A DNA stretch of 5,490 bases from Oscillospiraceae bacterium (GTDB taxonomy: Bacteria; Bacillota; Clostridia; Oscillospirales; Ruminococcaceae): positions 1 through 5,490 of the forward strand of contig RKCM01000030.1 of NCBI GenBank assembly GCA_014858325.1, given 5' to 3'. Positions 1 through 5,019 of the stretch are shown in pieces. Each line of letters starts with the position of its first letter. Positions within the stretch are counted from its first letter, which is position 1. The notes beneath the pieces are model-generated. The model did not search any database and was not told the origin of the DNA. It saw only the letters and a list, made by a program, of their open reading frames with translations. The translations under genes were made by a program, and so were the position numbers.

Positions 1-1364
1 GGTGCGGTCTTGGCCACGACGGTCTCGCCGCAGTCATCGCAGTACCAGGCCGGGATCTGATGGCCCCACCACAGCTGGCGGCTGATGCACCAGTCGCGGG
101 TGTTCTTCATCCAGTTCATATAGTTCTTGGTGAAGCGCTCGGGCACGAACTTGATGTCGCCCTTTTCCACGCTCTCGATGGCAGGGCCTGCCAGAGGCTC
201 CATCTTCACGAACCACTGCTTGGACACCATGGGCTCGATGGTGGAGTGGCAGCGGTAGCAGGTGCCCACCTCGTGCTTCAGAGGCTCGATCTCCTTGAGG
301 AAACCGCCGGCCTTCAGGTCCTCCAGAATGGCCTTGCGGGCCTCCAGAGTGGTCATGCCGGCGTACTTGCCGCAATCCAGCACCTGGGGCTCGTTGACGG
401 TGTTCTTCCCGGCGGCAAACAGAGCATCGGCGGCAGCCTTATCGGCCGCGCCGGTCATGTGGCCGTCGTAGGTGAACACGCGGACGATGGGCAGATCGTG
501 GCGCAGGCCCACCTCAAAGTCGTTGGGGTCGTGGGCGGGGGTGATCTTCACCACGCCGGTGCCCTTGGTCATATCGGCGTGCTCGTCGCAGACGATGGGG
601 ATCTCCTTGTTCAGCAGGGGCAGCACCACATGGCAGCCGTGCAGGTGGGCATAGCGGGGGTCCTCACCGTTGATGGCCACGGCGGTATCGCCCAGCATGG
701 TCTCGGGGCGGGTGGTGGCCAGCTCCAGCATCTCGCCGGTCTCCTTGACCGGGTAGAGCAGATGCCAGAAGCTGCCGTCCTTTTCCTCATACTCCACCTC
801 GGCATCGGAGATGGAGGTGTTGCAGTGGGGGCACCAGTTGACCATACGGTTGCCGCGGTAGATCAGGCCCTGATCGTACAGGCGGACGAAGACCTCCTTG
901 ACGGCGTCGGAGCAGCCCTCATCCATGGTGAACCGCTCGCGGTCCCAGTCGCAGCTGCTGCCCAGCTTTTTCAGCTGGCTGACGATGCGGTTGCCGTACT
1001 TGGTCTTCCAGGCCCAGGCGCGCTCCAAAAAGCCGTCGCGGCCCACCATCTCCTTGGTCAGGCCCTCGGCCCGCATGGCCTCGACGACCTTGGCCTCGGT
1101 GGCGATGGATGCGTGGTCGGTACCGGGCACCCACAGGGCAGCGTAGCCCTGCATCCGCTTGGTGCGGATGAGGATATCCTGCATGGTGTTGTCCACCGCG
1201 TGGCCCATGTGCAGCTGGCCCGTCACGTTCGGAGGGGGCATCACAATGGTATACGGCTTCTTGTCGGGGTCGGCCTTCGTGTGGAAGTAGCCGCCATCCA
1301 GCCAGAACTGGTAGATGCGGTCTTCCACCTGGCTCGGATCGTACTGTTTTGCGAGTTCTTTCAT
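1..1364 (-). CDS. valS: Valyl-tRNA synthetase, N-terminal 454 residues (partial, runs off window start)
   Basis: Cytoplasmic class I aminoacyl-tRNA synthetase that charges tRNA-Val with valine. The reading frame is open from the ATG at 1364 to the window edge and gives 454 residues, about half of a usual ValRS of roughly 880. Visible landmarks in order: PPPNVTGQLHMGHA (residues 43-56), which contains the HIGH-type ATP-binding motif as HMGH; NWCPHCNTSISDAEV (176-190); the editing-domain signature ATTRPETMLGDTAVA (216-230); CYRCHSTIEP (369-378); and DWCISRQLWWGHQIPAWYC (424-442), which is diagnostic for ValRS. CxxC pairs at 178-181, 369-372 and 442-445 could bind zinc. The KMSKS motif and anticodon-binding domain lie outside the window. 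The start is fixed by GGGAGG at 1370-1375, five bases upstream of the ATG, and by the family's MKELAKQYDP-type N-terminus. The gene follows a T-box leader, so expression should respond to uncharged tRNA-Val. No frameshift is seen. Confidence 0.98.
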   Translation of the reverse strand, partial: MKELAKQYDPSQVEDRIYQFWLDGGYFHTKADPDKKPYTIVMPPPNVTGQLHMGHAVDNTMQDILIRTKRMQGYAALWVPGTDHASIATEAKVVEAMRAEGLTKEMVGRDGFLERAWAWKTKYGNRIVSQLKKLGSSCDWDRERFTMDEGCSDAVKEVFVRLYDQGLIYRGNRMVNWCPHCNTSISDAEVEYEEKDGSFWHLLYPVKETGEMLELATTRPETMLGDTAVAINGEDPRYAHLHGCHVVLPLLNKEIPIVCDEHADMTKGTGVVKITPAHDPNDFEVGLRHDLPIVRVFTYDGHMTGAADKAAADALFAAGKNTVNEPQVLDCGKYAGMTTLEARKAILEDLKAGGFLKEIEPLKHEVGTCYRCHSTIEPMVSKQWFVKMEPLAGPAIESVEKGDIKFVPERFTKNYMNWMKNTRDWCISRQLWWGHQIPAWYCDDCGETVVAKTA

Positions 1365-1397
1365 CGTATCCTCCCAGATGTTTGGTCCGCAGGGGGC

Positions 1398-1435
1398 AAA
1401 AAAGCCGCCCCACGGAAATTTCCCATGGGACGGCT
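1398..1435 (-). terminator. Intrinsic terminator of the valS T-box leader
   Basis: The arms 1423-1435 and 1403-1415 form a continuous 13-base-pair stem in RNA, including two G-U pairs, with a 7-base loop (1416-1422). A run of six U residues (1398-1403) follows; its last A-U step overlaps the stem foot. It ends about 23 bases before the valS ribosome binding site, the expected place for conditional termination. The 5' arm contains the CCGTCCCA segment that competes for pairing with the T-box sequence. Confidence 0.93.
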
Positions 1436-1449
1436 GTAACATTCACATA

Positions 1450-1468
1450 CCGCGGTACCACCCAAATT
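1450..1468 (-). promoter_or_regulatory. Conserved T-box sequence / antiterminator 5' side
   Basis: The transcript strand reads AATTTGGGTGGTACCGCGG, a near-perfect match to the T-box consensus. The UGGU in the bulge can pair with the ACCA acceptor end of an uncharged tRNA whose discriminator base is A, as in tRNA-Val. The GGG of this element can pair with the CCGTCCCA segment that otherwise forms the 5' arm of the terminator, giving the two mutually exclusive structures. Confidence 0.95.
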
Positions 1469-1563
1469 GCGCCGACAGACCTTCTGCCTGCGCCCCTTGA
1501 TGCCCCGATAACGTGGGGCAGCCCCGGAGGCGACTACTCGTTTCCCCGCCTCTGCTCAAAAGT

Positions 1564-1566
1564 GAC
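1564..1566 (-). promoter_or_regulatory. Probable specifier codon GUC (valine) of the T-box
   Basis: On the transcript strand the context is CACT-GTC-ACTTTTGAG, on the 3' side of the Stem I internal loop. It matches the usual layout in which the specifier triplet is followed by a purine and then a CU-rich stretch ending in UGAG. GUC is a valine codon and agrees with the downstream valS. The position was assigned by pattern, not by a covariance model. Confidence 0.75.
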
Positions 1567-1663
1567 AGTGCACCAGACCGCCCTGCCGGGCTCTCACCTT
1601 ACCCCGGCTCTCTGAAAGGCGCTCGCGCGGCGCACACTCTTTTTCATCGCATTTATACAATAA

Positions 1664-1692
1664 AATATAGCGGGTTTTGTGCGGTTTGTCAA
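1664..1692 (-). promoter_or_regulatory. Sigma-A-type promoter of the valS T-box unit
   Basis: On the minus strand, a perfect -35 TTGACA (1687-1692) and a -10 TATATT (1664-1669) are separated by exactly 17 bases. This predicts a transcript start near 1657, just upstream of the first recognisable T-box element. The region is AT-rich compared with the flanking genes, and an AAAAGTGA stretch lies directly upstream of the -35. Confidence 0.88.
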
Positions 1693-1716
1693 TCACTTTT
1701 TGAAGATTTTGATTTG

Positions 1717-1770
1717 CCCTCTCAGGCCGCTTCGCGTCCAGCTCCCCCAAAAGGGGGAGCCAAGGCCTGA
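1717..1770. repeat. Intergenic palindromic repeat (nested hairpins)
   Basis: An outer 7-base inverted repeat, TCAGGCC (1722-1728) and GGCCTGA (1764-1770), encloses two hairpins: a small CGC/GCG hairpin with TTC loop (1728-1736, overlapping the outer arm by one base) and a perfect 8-base-pair hairpin, GCTCCCCC with an AAAA loop, at 1741-1760. The CCCTCTCAG start and the GCTCCCCC(A)nGGGGGAGC core match a repeat family I remember as widespread between genes in Faecalibacterium and related Oscillospiraceae; that is memory and was not searched. It lies between the stop of the methionine gene and the valS promoter, both read on the minus strand. It could end or stabilise the upstream transcript, but neither strand has a U-run after the hairpin, so it is not a standard terminator. 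Confidence 0.7.
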
Positions 1771-1785
1771 CGGCGGGCGAACCTG

Positions 1786-3570
1786 TCAGCCCAGCACTTC
1801 TACTTTCAACCGGGCAATGAGCCGTTCCATCAGCGCCACCCGGTTGAAGGGAGTCATCAGGTAGAAGCCGTCGGCATAGGGCAGCGCCGCCCGGGCCATT
1901 TGAAGCGAAATTTCAAGGCCCAGCGCCTCGCCCTGCTCCCGGTCCAGCCCCGCGAACTGCTCAATGATATCCGCTTCCACATGGATGCCGTTGACCTCAT
2001 TTTCCATAAAGATGGCGTTCCGCTGGCTGACTACCGGCATGATGCCCGCTAAAATTTTTGCCCGCTCGCCGAAGCTTTCCCGGGTGCGGCGGAGATTCTC
2101 TACCGCCTGCGCCGAGAGGACGGGCTGGGTCAGAAAGCCCGTCATGCCGTTTTCCAGCTTTTCCCCGGCCCGGCGCAGCTCCACCTCAAAGTTCCGGGCG
2201 TTGAGGTTCAGGGCCCCAAACACCGTCAGGGGCGAGGGCATCTCCCGCCCCTCCCCTGCCAGCGAGACGATGTACTGGGCCAGCTTGCGGGAGTTGAACT
2301 GGTAAACATTTTTCACCTCGTCCCGCTCGGCGGTGGGGATAGGGTCGCCCGTAATGGCCAGCACCTCCCGCACCCCCTCGGCGTAAAGGCCCAGCAGCAG
2401 GGCCTTGGTGGCGTTCAAGTTGCGGTCGCGGCAGGTCATGTGGGGCAAAGCGCACAGGCCCAGCTCCCGCTTGACCTTGCTGGCCACAAGGGAGGAATCC
2501 ATCCGGGCCCGGGCGATGGGACAATCGGCAATGGTCAGCAGGTCGGCCCCCGCCGCCTGCAGGCGCTTTGCCCCGTCCATGTAGCCCGTCAGGTCGGCCA
2601 CCTTCGGGGAATCCAGCTCAATAGCGATCACCTTTTCCCCGGCGTTCAGCTTGCGGAGGAACACGTCGTCTTTTTCCACCGCCGGAGCCTCCGGGGTGGA
2701 AAACGCAGCTGCCGGGGCGCTGGTCTTTTCCACCGGCAGGGCATCCAGCTCGGCCCGCAGGGCGGCGATATGGGCAGGCGTGGTGCCGCAGCAGCCGCCC
2801 AGGATGCGGACCCCCTCGGCAGCCAGACGGCCCAGCTCCTTTGCAAAATACTCCGGCTTGCCCTGATACTGGACGTGGGTGCGGGTAACGACAGGATACC
2901 CTGCATTGGGCATCACCGACAACGGCAGGCCCGCTGCACCCAGCTGGCCCACCAGCGCCCGCATGGCCCCCGGGGCCGACACGCAGTTGAAGCCCATAGC
3001 GTCCACAAGGCCGCTTTCCTCCATCCGACGCATCAGGTCCTTGCAGTAGAGGCCCTCGCGGGTGTAGCCGTCCGGCAGCACCGCAAACGAGACGAGCACA
3101 AAGGCGTCCGGCACATCGGCCTTGAGGGCTTTGACGGCTTCCAGAATGCCTGCGTCGGAGCTCAGCGTCTCAAACAAAAAGTTTTTTGCCCCCTGCGCAG
3201 CAAAGCACTTTCCCACGGCGGTATAGACCGCCCCTGCCGGGACGGCCTCGGTATCGGGCGCAGGGCCCAGGTCCGCAAAGACGGCCGCGTCCATGTCTGC
3301 CGCGGCTTCTGCCGCCAGCTTCCAGCCCGCAGCGGCCAGCGCTTCCCAGCCGGGCTGCTGTGCCGCCGCCATCCGGGGCAGGCCGAAGGTGTTGGTCTTG
3401 AGGGCGTCGGCCCCAGCGGCCAGGTACGCCCGGTGGACCGCCTGCACCCCCGCCGGATCGGTGAGGTTGGCCTGCTCGCACTCGGTGCCGGGGGCGGCTT
3501 TATAATAGGTGCCCATGCCGCCGTCAAACAGCAGCGGCTTCCGGGCAAGATGGGTTCGGATGTCGATCAT
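1786..3570 (-). CDS. yitJ: Bifunctional homocysteine S-methyltransferase / 5,10-methylenetetrahydrofolate reductase (YitJ type)
   Basis: A 594-residue cytoplasmic enzyme with two fused catalytic modules. Residues 1 to about 278 are a zinc-dependent homocysteine methyltransferase barrel: FDGGMGT (15-21), GFNC with ligand C196, and GGCCGTTP with ligands C260 and C261. A low-complexity linker rich in Ala, Pro and Glu (about 279-301) leads to the reductase module: IELDSPK (317-323, with the Glu at the usual catalytic position), TIADCPIARARMDSS (346-360), TCRDRN (379-384), ITGDP (406-410) and FLTQPV (479-484), typical of the FAD-binding MetF barrel. The reductase makes 5-methyl-THF and the other module can pass a methyl group to homocysteine to form methionine. 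Length and order match Bacillus subtilis YitJ (about 610 residues). There is no cobalamin-binding domain. AAAGGAG at 3577-3583, six bases before the ATG, fixes the start. I see no strong minus-strand promoter and no SAM riboswitch in the short region upstream, which is shared with a divergent operon. Confidence 0.95.
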   Translation of the reverse strand: MIDIRTHLARKPLLFDGGMGTYYKAAPGTECEQANLTDPAGVQAVHRAYLAAGADALKTNTFGLPRMAAAQQPGWEALAAAGWKLAAEAAADMDAAVFADLGPAPDTEAVPAGAVYTAVGKCFAAQGAKNFLFETLSSDAGILEAVKALKADVPDAFVLVSFAVLPDGYTREGLYCKDLMRRMEESGLVDAMGFNCVSAPGAMRALVGQLGAAGLPLSVMPNAGYPVVTRTHVQYQGKPEYFAKELGRLAAEGVRILGGCCGTTPAHIAALRAELDALPVEKTSAPAAAFSTPEAPAVEKDDVFLRKLNAGEKVIAIELDSPKVADLTGYMDGAKRLQAAGADLLTIADCPIARARMDSSLVASKVKRELGLCALPHMTCRDRNLNATKALLLGLYAEGVREVLAITGDPIPTAERDEVKNVYQFNSRKLAQYIVSLAGEGREMPSPLTVFGALNLNARNFEVELRRAGEKLENGMTGFLTQPVLSAQAVENLRRTRESFGERAKILAGIMPVVSQRNAIFMENEVNGIHVEADIIEQFAGLDREQGEALGLEISLQMARAALPYADGFYLMTPFNRVALMERLIARLKVEVLG

Positions 3571-3596
3571 AGTGTGCTCCTTTTTTCAGGTCCATC

Positions 3597-3625
3597 TTGA
3601 TTTCGTAAAGAAATTCAGGTATAAT
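3597..3625 (+). promoter_or_regulatory. Promoter of the toxin-antitoxin operon
   Basis: A -35 TTGATT (3597-3602) and a perfect -10 TATAAT (3620-3625) are separated by 17 bases. The predicted transcript start near 3632 lies about 20 bases before the antitoxin ATG at 3652. It also falls downstream of the earlier in-frame TTG at 3628, which rules that start out. Confidence 0.88.
3600..3614. promoter_or_regulatory. Candidate operator (short inverted repeat inside the promoter)
   Basis: ATTTC-GTAAA-GAAAT is a perfect 5-base inverted repeat lying between the -35 and -10 of the toxin-antitoxin promoter. Phd/YefM antitoxins usually repress their own operons by binding palindromes at the promoter, so the position is suggestive. 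The arms are short and AT-rich, so chance is quite possible. Confidence 0.3.
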
Positions 3626-3651
3626 TTTTGTATGAAAGAGAGGTGTTTTGG

Positions 3652-3918
3652 ATGCCCAACATTCGTTCCAGCGCAGATCTGCGCAACAACTACAATGAGA
3701 TCTCCACTTTCTGCCACAATTATGCAGAGCCCGTGTTCATCACCAAAAACGGCAAAGGCGATCTGGCTGTTATGAGCATTGAGACCTACGAAGCTCTGAC
3801 CAGCCGCTTCGAGCTGTATGCAAAAATTCAGGAAGGCTTGGACGACGTGGCCGCCGGGCGTGTTTACCCGCTGGATGATGTGATCTCGGACTTACGGAAC
3901 CGCAGGAGTACCCGATGA
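3652..3918 (+). CDS. Type II toxin-antitoxin antitoxin, Phd/YefM family
   Basis: An 88-residue protein. Its first half, MPNIRSSADLRNNYNEIS through PVFITKNGKGDLAVMSIETYEAL (about 1-50), is the usual Phd/YefM DNA-binding fold: a helix that separates 'SADLRNNYNEI', then strands with the 'P.FITKNG.G.....' pattern and a 'M....YE.L' helix. The C-terminal part (about 51-88), ending in a basic LRNRRSTR tail, is expected to be flexible and to bind and neutralise the toxin. The start is the ATG at 3652, with AGAGAGG at 3637-3643 and an 8-base spacer; an upstream TTG at 3628 would start ahead of the predicted transcript start. The stop overlaps the toxin start as ATGA, so the pair is translationally coupled. 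It probably represses its own promoter together with the toxin. The family is clear; the exact subfamily is not. Confidence 0.9.
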   Translation: MPNIRSSADLRNNYNEISTFCHNYAEPVFITKNGKGDLAVMSIETYEALTSRFELYAKIQEGLDDVAAGRVYPLDDVISDLRNRRSTR

Positions 3919-4247
3919 ACTATTTTGTAGACGTCACCGCAGCCGCCAGACGCGACCTCGCCGATGCGTTCGACTACATCGACTTGACCCTGAAAAATCC
4001 GGCCGCCGCAGACAAATTCGTGGATACCGCTGCCGAAAAGCTCTACGCACTGGACGTTTTTCCCAAGCGCTGCGCCCTTGTCAACGACCCGATGCTTTCC
4101 AGCATCGGCATCCGTTTTCTGCTGCTTTCGTCCTACGTTGCCTTTTTTCAAGTAGACGATGCCGACGCCACGGTGCATGTTCTCCGCATCCTGTACGAGC
4201 ATAGCAATTGGGCAGCCATCCTGAAAAACGATTTGCTCCGCAGCTGA
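3915..4247 (+). CDS. Type II toxin, RelE/ParE superfamily
   Basis: A 110-residue protein directly downstream of and overlapping the antitoxin gene. It has the RelE/ParE layout: an N-terminal strand YFVDVTAAARRDL (3-15), two helices with DAFDYIDLTLKNPAAADKFVDT (about 17-38), a 'L..L..FP.R' turn (43-52), and C-terminal strands IRFLLLSSYVAFFQV (66-80) and VHVLRILYEHSNW (87-99). Relatives either cut mRNA on the ribosome (RelE) or poison DNA gyrase (ParE); the sequence alone does not decide which. The usual 'RIL..RRDW' ending reads RILYEHSNW here, so the arginine used for catalysis in RelE-type nucleases is not at that spot. Translation is likely coupled to the antitoxin through ATGA, with its own AGGAG at 3904-3908 and a six-base spacer. 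A good intrinsic terminator follows, which closes the two-gene operon. Confidence 0.9.
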   Translation: MNYFVDVTAAARRDLADAFDYIDLTLKNPAAADKFVDTAAEKLYALDVFPKRCALVNDPMLSSIGIRFLLLSSYVAFFQVDDADATVHVLRILYEHSNWAAILKNDLLRS

Positions 4248-4254
4248 GCGTTCT

Positions 4255-4283
4255 CTCCCCGGCATTCCGGGGAGTTTTTCTTT
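4255..4283 (+). terminator. Intrinsic terminator of the toxin-antitoxin operon
   Basis: CTCCCCGG (4255-4262) and CCGGGGAG (4267-4274) form a perfect 8-base-pair stem with a CATT tetraloop, followed by TTTTTCTTT (4275-4283). It begins seven bases after the toxin stop codon. Confidence 0.93.
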
Positions 4284-4352
4284 CTCCACCCTTCAGTTTA
4301 ATAAAGTTTCGGCTCTTGTCAAGCACTTTTGTGGGTTGTTTTGCGCTTTTGC

Positions 4353-4381
4353 TTGCCGTGGGCGCAAATTTGTGCTATCCT
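4353..4381 (+). promoter_or_regulatory. Promoter of the acetyltransferase-hflX unit (extended -10)
   Basis: A -35 TTGCCG (4353-4358) and a -10 TATCCT (4376-4381) are spaced by 17 bases, with a TGC directly before the -10, forming an extended -10 element. The predicted start near 4388 leaves a short leader before the GGAGG at 4404. Neither hexamer is perfect, but the spacing, the TGn and the position after a terminator support it. Confidence 0.65.
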
Positions 4382-4416
4382 ATGAAATACTTTATCCAAA
4401 AAAGGAGGAATGTGCC

Positions 4417-5019
4417 GTGCGCCACGCAGGCACCCAAACCATTGAGACGGAGCGGCTCATTCTGCGCCGCCTTTTGCCCGCCGATGCCGGGATGATGTAC
4501 GCCAACTGGGCCTCGGACCCGGATGTGACCCGCTGGCTGCGGTGGGACCCCCACAAAAATGCCGCTGAGACCCGCGAGCTGCTGGAAGCATGGGCGCTTC
4601 TCTACCCAAACCCCGATTACTACCAGTGGGCCATCGTGGAAAAGGCCACCGGGCAGGTGTTCGGCAGCATCAGCGTGTTCACATCCAGCTCCGCCGAGCC
4701 GGAACGGGACCCCTGGCCCGGCTTCGACCACTTGAACGGCGTATGGGAGGTGGGCTACTGCATCGGCAAGGCCTGGTGGAACCAGGGTTTCACCACAGAA
4801 GCCTTAAAAGCCGTGGTAGAATACTGGTTTAAGAATACGGACAGTAATTGGTTGGCCTGCTGCCATGCGTTTGAAAATCCTGCCAGCGGCCGGGTCCAGC
4901 AGAAAGTGGGCTTTGTCTATGACCACGACGCTGAGTACCACAAATTCGACGGCACTCCCGTCGCCTGCAAGTGCTACGCCTTGACGCGAAGTCATTACAA
5001 GGAGTTATATTTTGAGTGA
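4417..5019 (+). CDS. GNAT family N-acetyltransferase, RimJ/RimL type
   Basis: A 200-residue acetyl-CoA-dependent N-acetyltransferase. It opens with the family's 'TIETERLILRRLLPADA' strand (8-24). The core carries EVGYCIGKAWWNQGFTTEALKAVVEY (111-136), in which the NQGFTTEA loop is the acetyl-CoA pyrophosphate-binding motif A, and AFENPASGRVQQKVGFVYD (151-169), the motif B segment typical of RimJ/RimL-like enzymes that modify protein N-termini or amino groups of small molecules. The substrate cannot be read from the sequence. Residues about 88-108 form a polar, proline- and aspartate-containing insertion between two core strands. The start is the GTG at 4417: GGAGG at 4404-4408 lies eight bases upstream and homology begins a few residues later. 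The ATG at 4410 is out of frame and too close to the ribosome binding site. The end overlaps hflX by eight bases, implying co-expression. Confidence 0.93.
   Translation: MRHAGTQTIETERLILRRLLPADAGMMYANWASDPDVTRWLRWDPHKNAAETRELLEAWALLYPNPDYYQWAIVEKATGQVFGSISVFTSSSAEPERDPWPGFDHLNGVWEVGYCIGKAWWNQGFTTEALKAVVEYWFKNTDSNWLACCHAFENPASGRVQQKVGFVYDHDAEYHKFDGTPVACKCYALTRSHYKELYFE

Larger units (their letters stand above)
1365..1657 (-). promoter_or_regulatory. T-box riboswitch leader of valS
   Basis: A leader of about 290 bases between the promoter and valS. It shows the parts of a T-box riboswitch, which binds a specific tRNA and senses whether it is charged. In transcript order: a GATGAAAAAGAG segment near 1640 resembling the K-turn and AGUA region at the Stem I base; AGAGAGC followed by a CCGGG/CCCGG apical hairpin with a GGTGAGAG-like distal loop (about 1585-1612); a probable specifier GUC at 1564-1566 followed by A; Stem II with perfect 6-base arms 1527-1532/1547-1552; a TGCCCC/GGGGCA hairpin at 1501-1520 in the position of the Stem IIA/B pseudoknot; an imperfect Stem III at 1469-1493; the conserved T-box sequence (1450-1468); and the terminator (1398-1435). 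Uncharged tRNA-Val should stabilise the antiterminator and allow valS transcription. The class call is very secure; exact helix boundaries were paired by eye. Confidence 0.95.

Noticed and set aside
60..1439. A 459-codon plus-strand open frame opposite valS
   Set aside because: It mirrors the valS coding frame in GC-rich DNA, has a low-complexity His/Gly/Val/Leu composition without domain motifs, and has no ribosome binding site. valS is unmistakable on the other strand.
1741..1760. The 8-base-pair hairpin as a standard intrinsic terminator
   Set aside because: No U-run follows it on either strand. It fits better as the core of the intergenic repeat, though it could still influence the 3' end of the transcript.
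2440..3600. A 386-codon plus-strand open frame opposite the bifunctional methionine gene
   Set aside because: It is a shadow of the minus-strand gene, with no recognisable motifs, an Arg/His/Gly-rich composition and no start signals.
3628..3651. An eight-codon N-terminal extension of the antitoxin from a TTG
   Set aside because: The promoter -10 ends at 3625 and transcription should start near 3632, after this TTG. The ATG at 3652 has a good ribosome binding site and matches the family N-terminus.
3864..4289. A 141-codon minus-strand open frame opposite the toxin
   Set aside because: It begins at a GTG inside the terminator region, has no ribosome binding site or family motifs, and overlaps a clear toxin gene.
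4336..4416. A longer N-terminus for the acetyltransferase, and a separate short frame from the ATG at 4410
   Set aside because: The extension would cover the promoter and ribosome binding site and adds no homologous residues. The ATG at 4410 is only one base after GGAGG-A and its frame stops after 11 codons.
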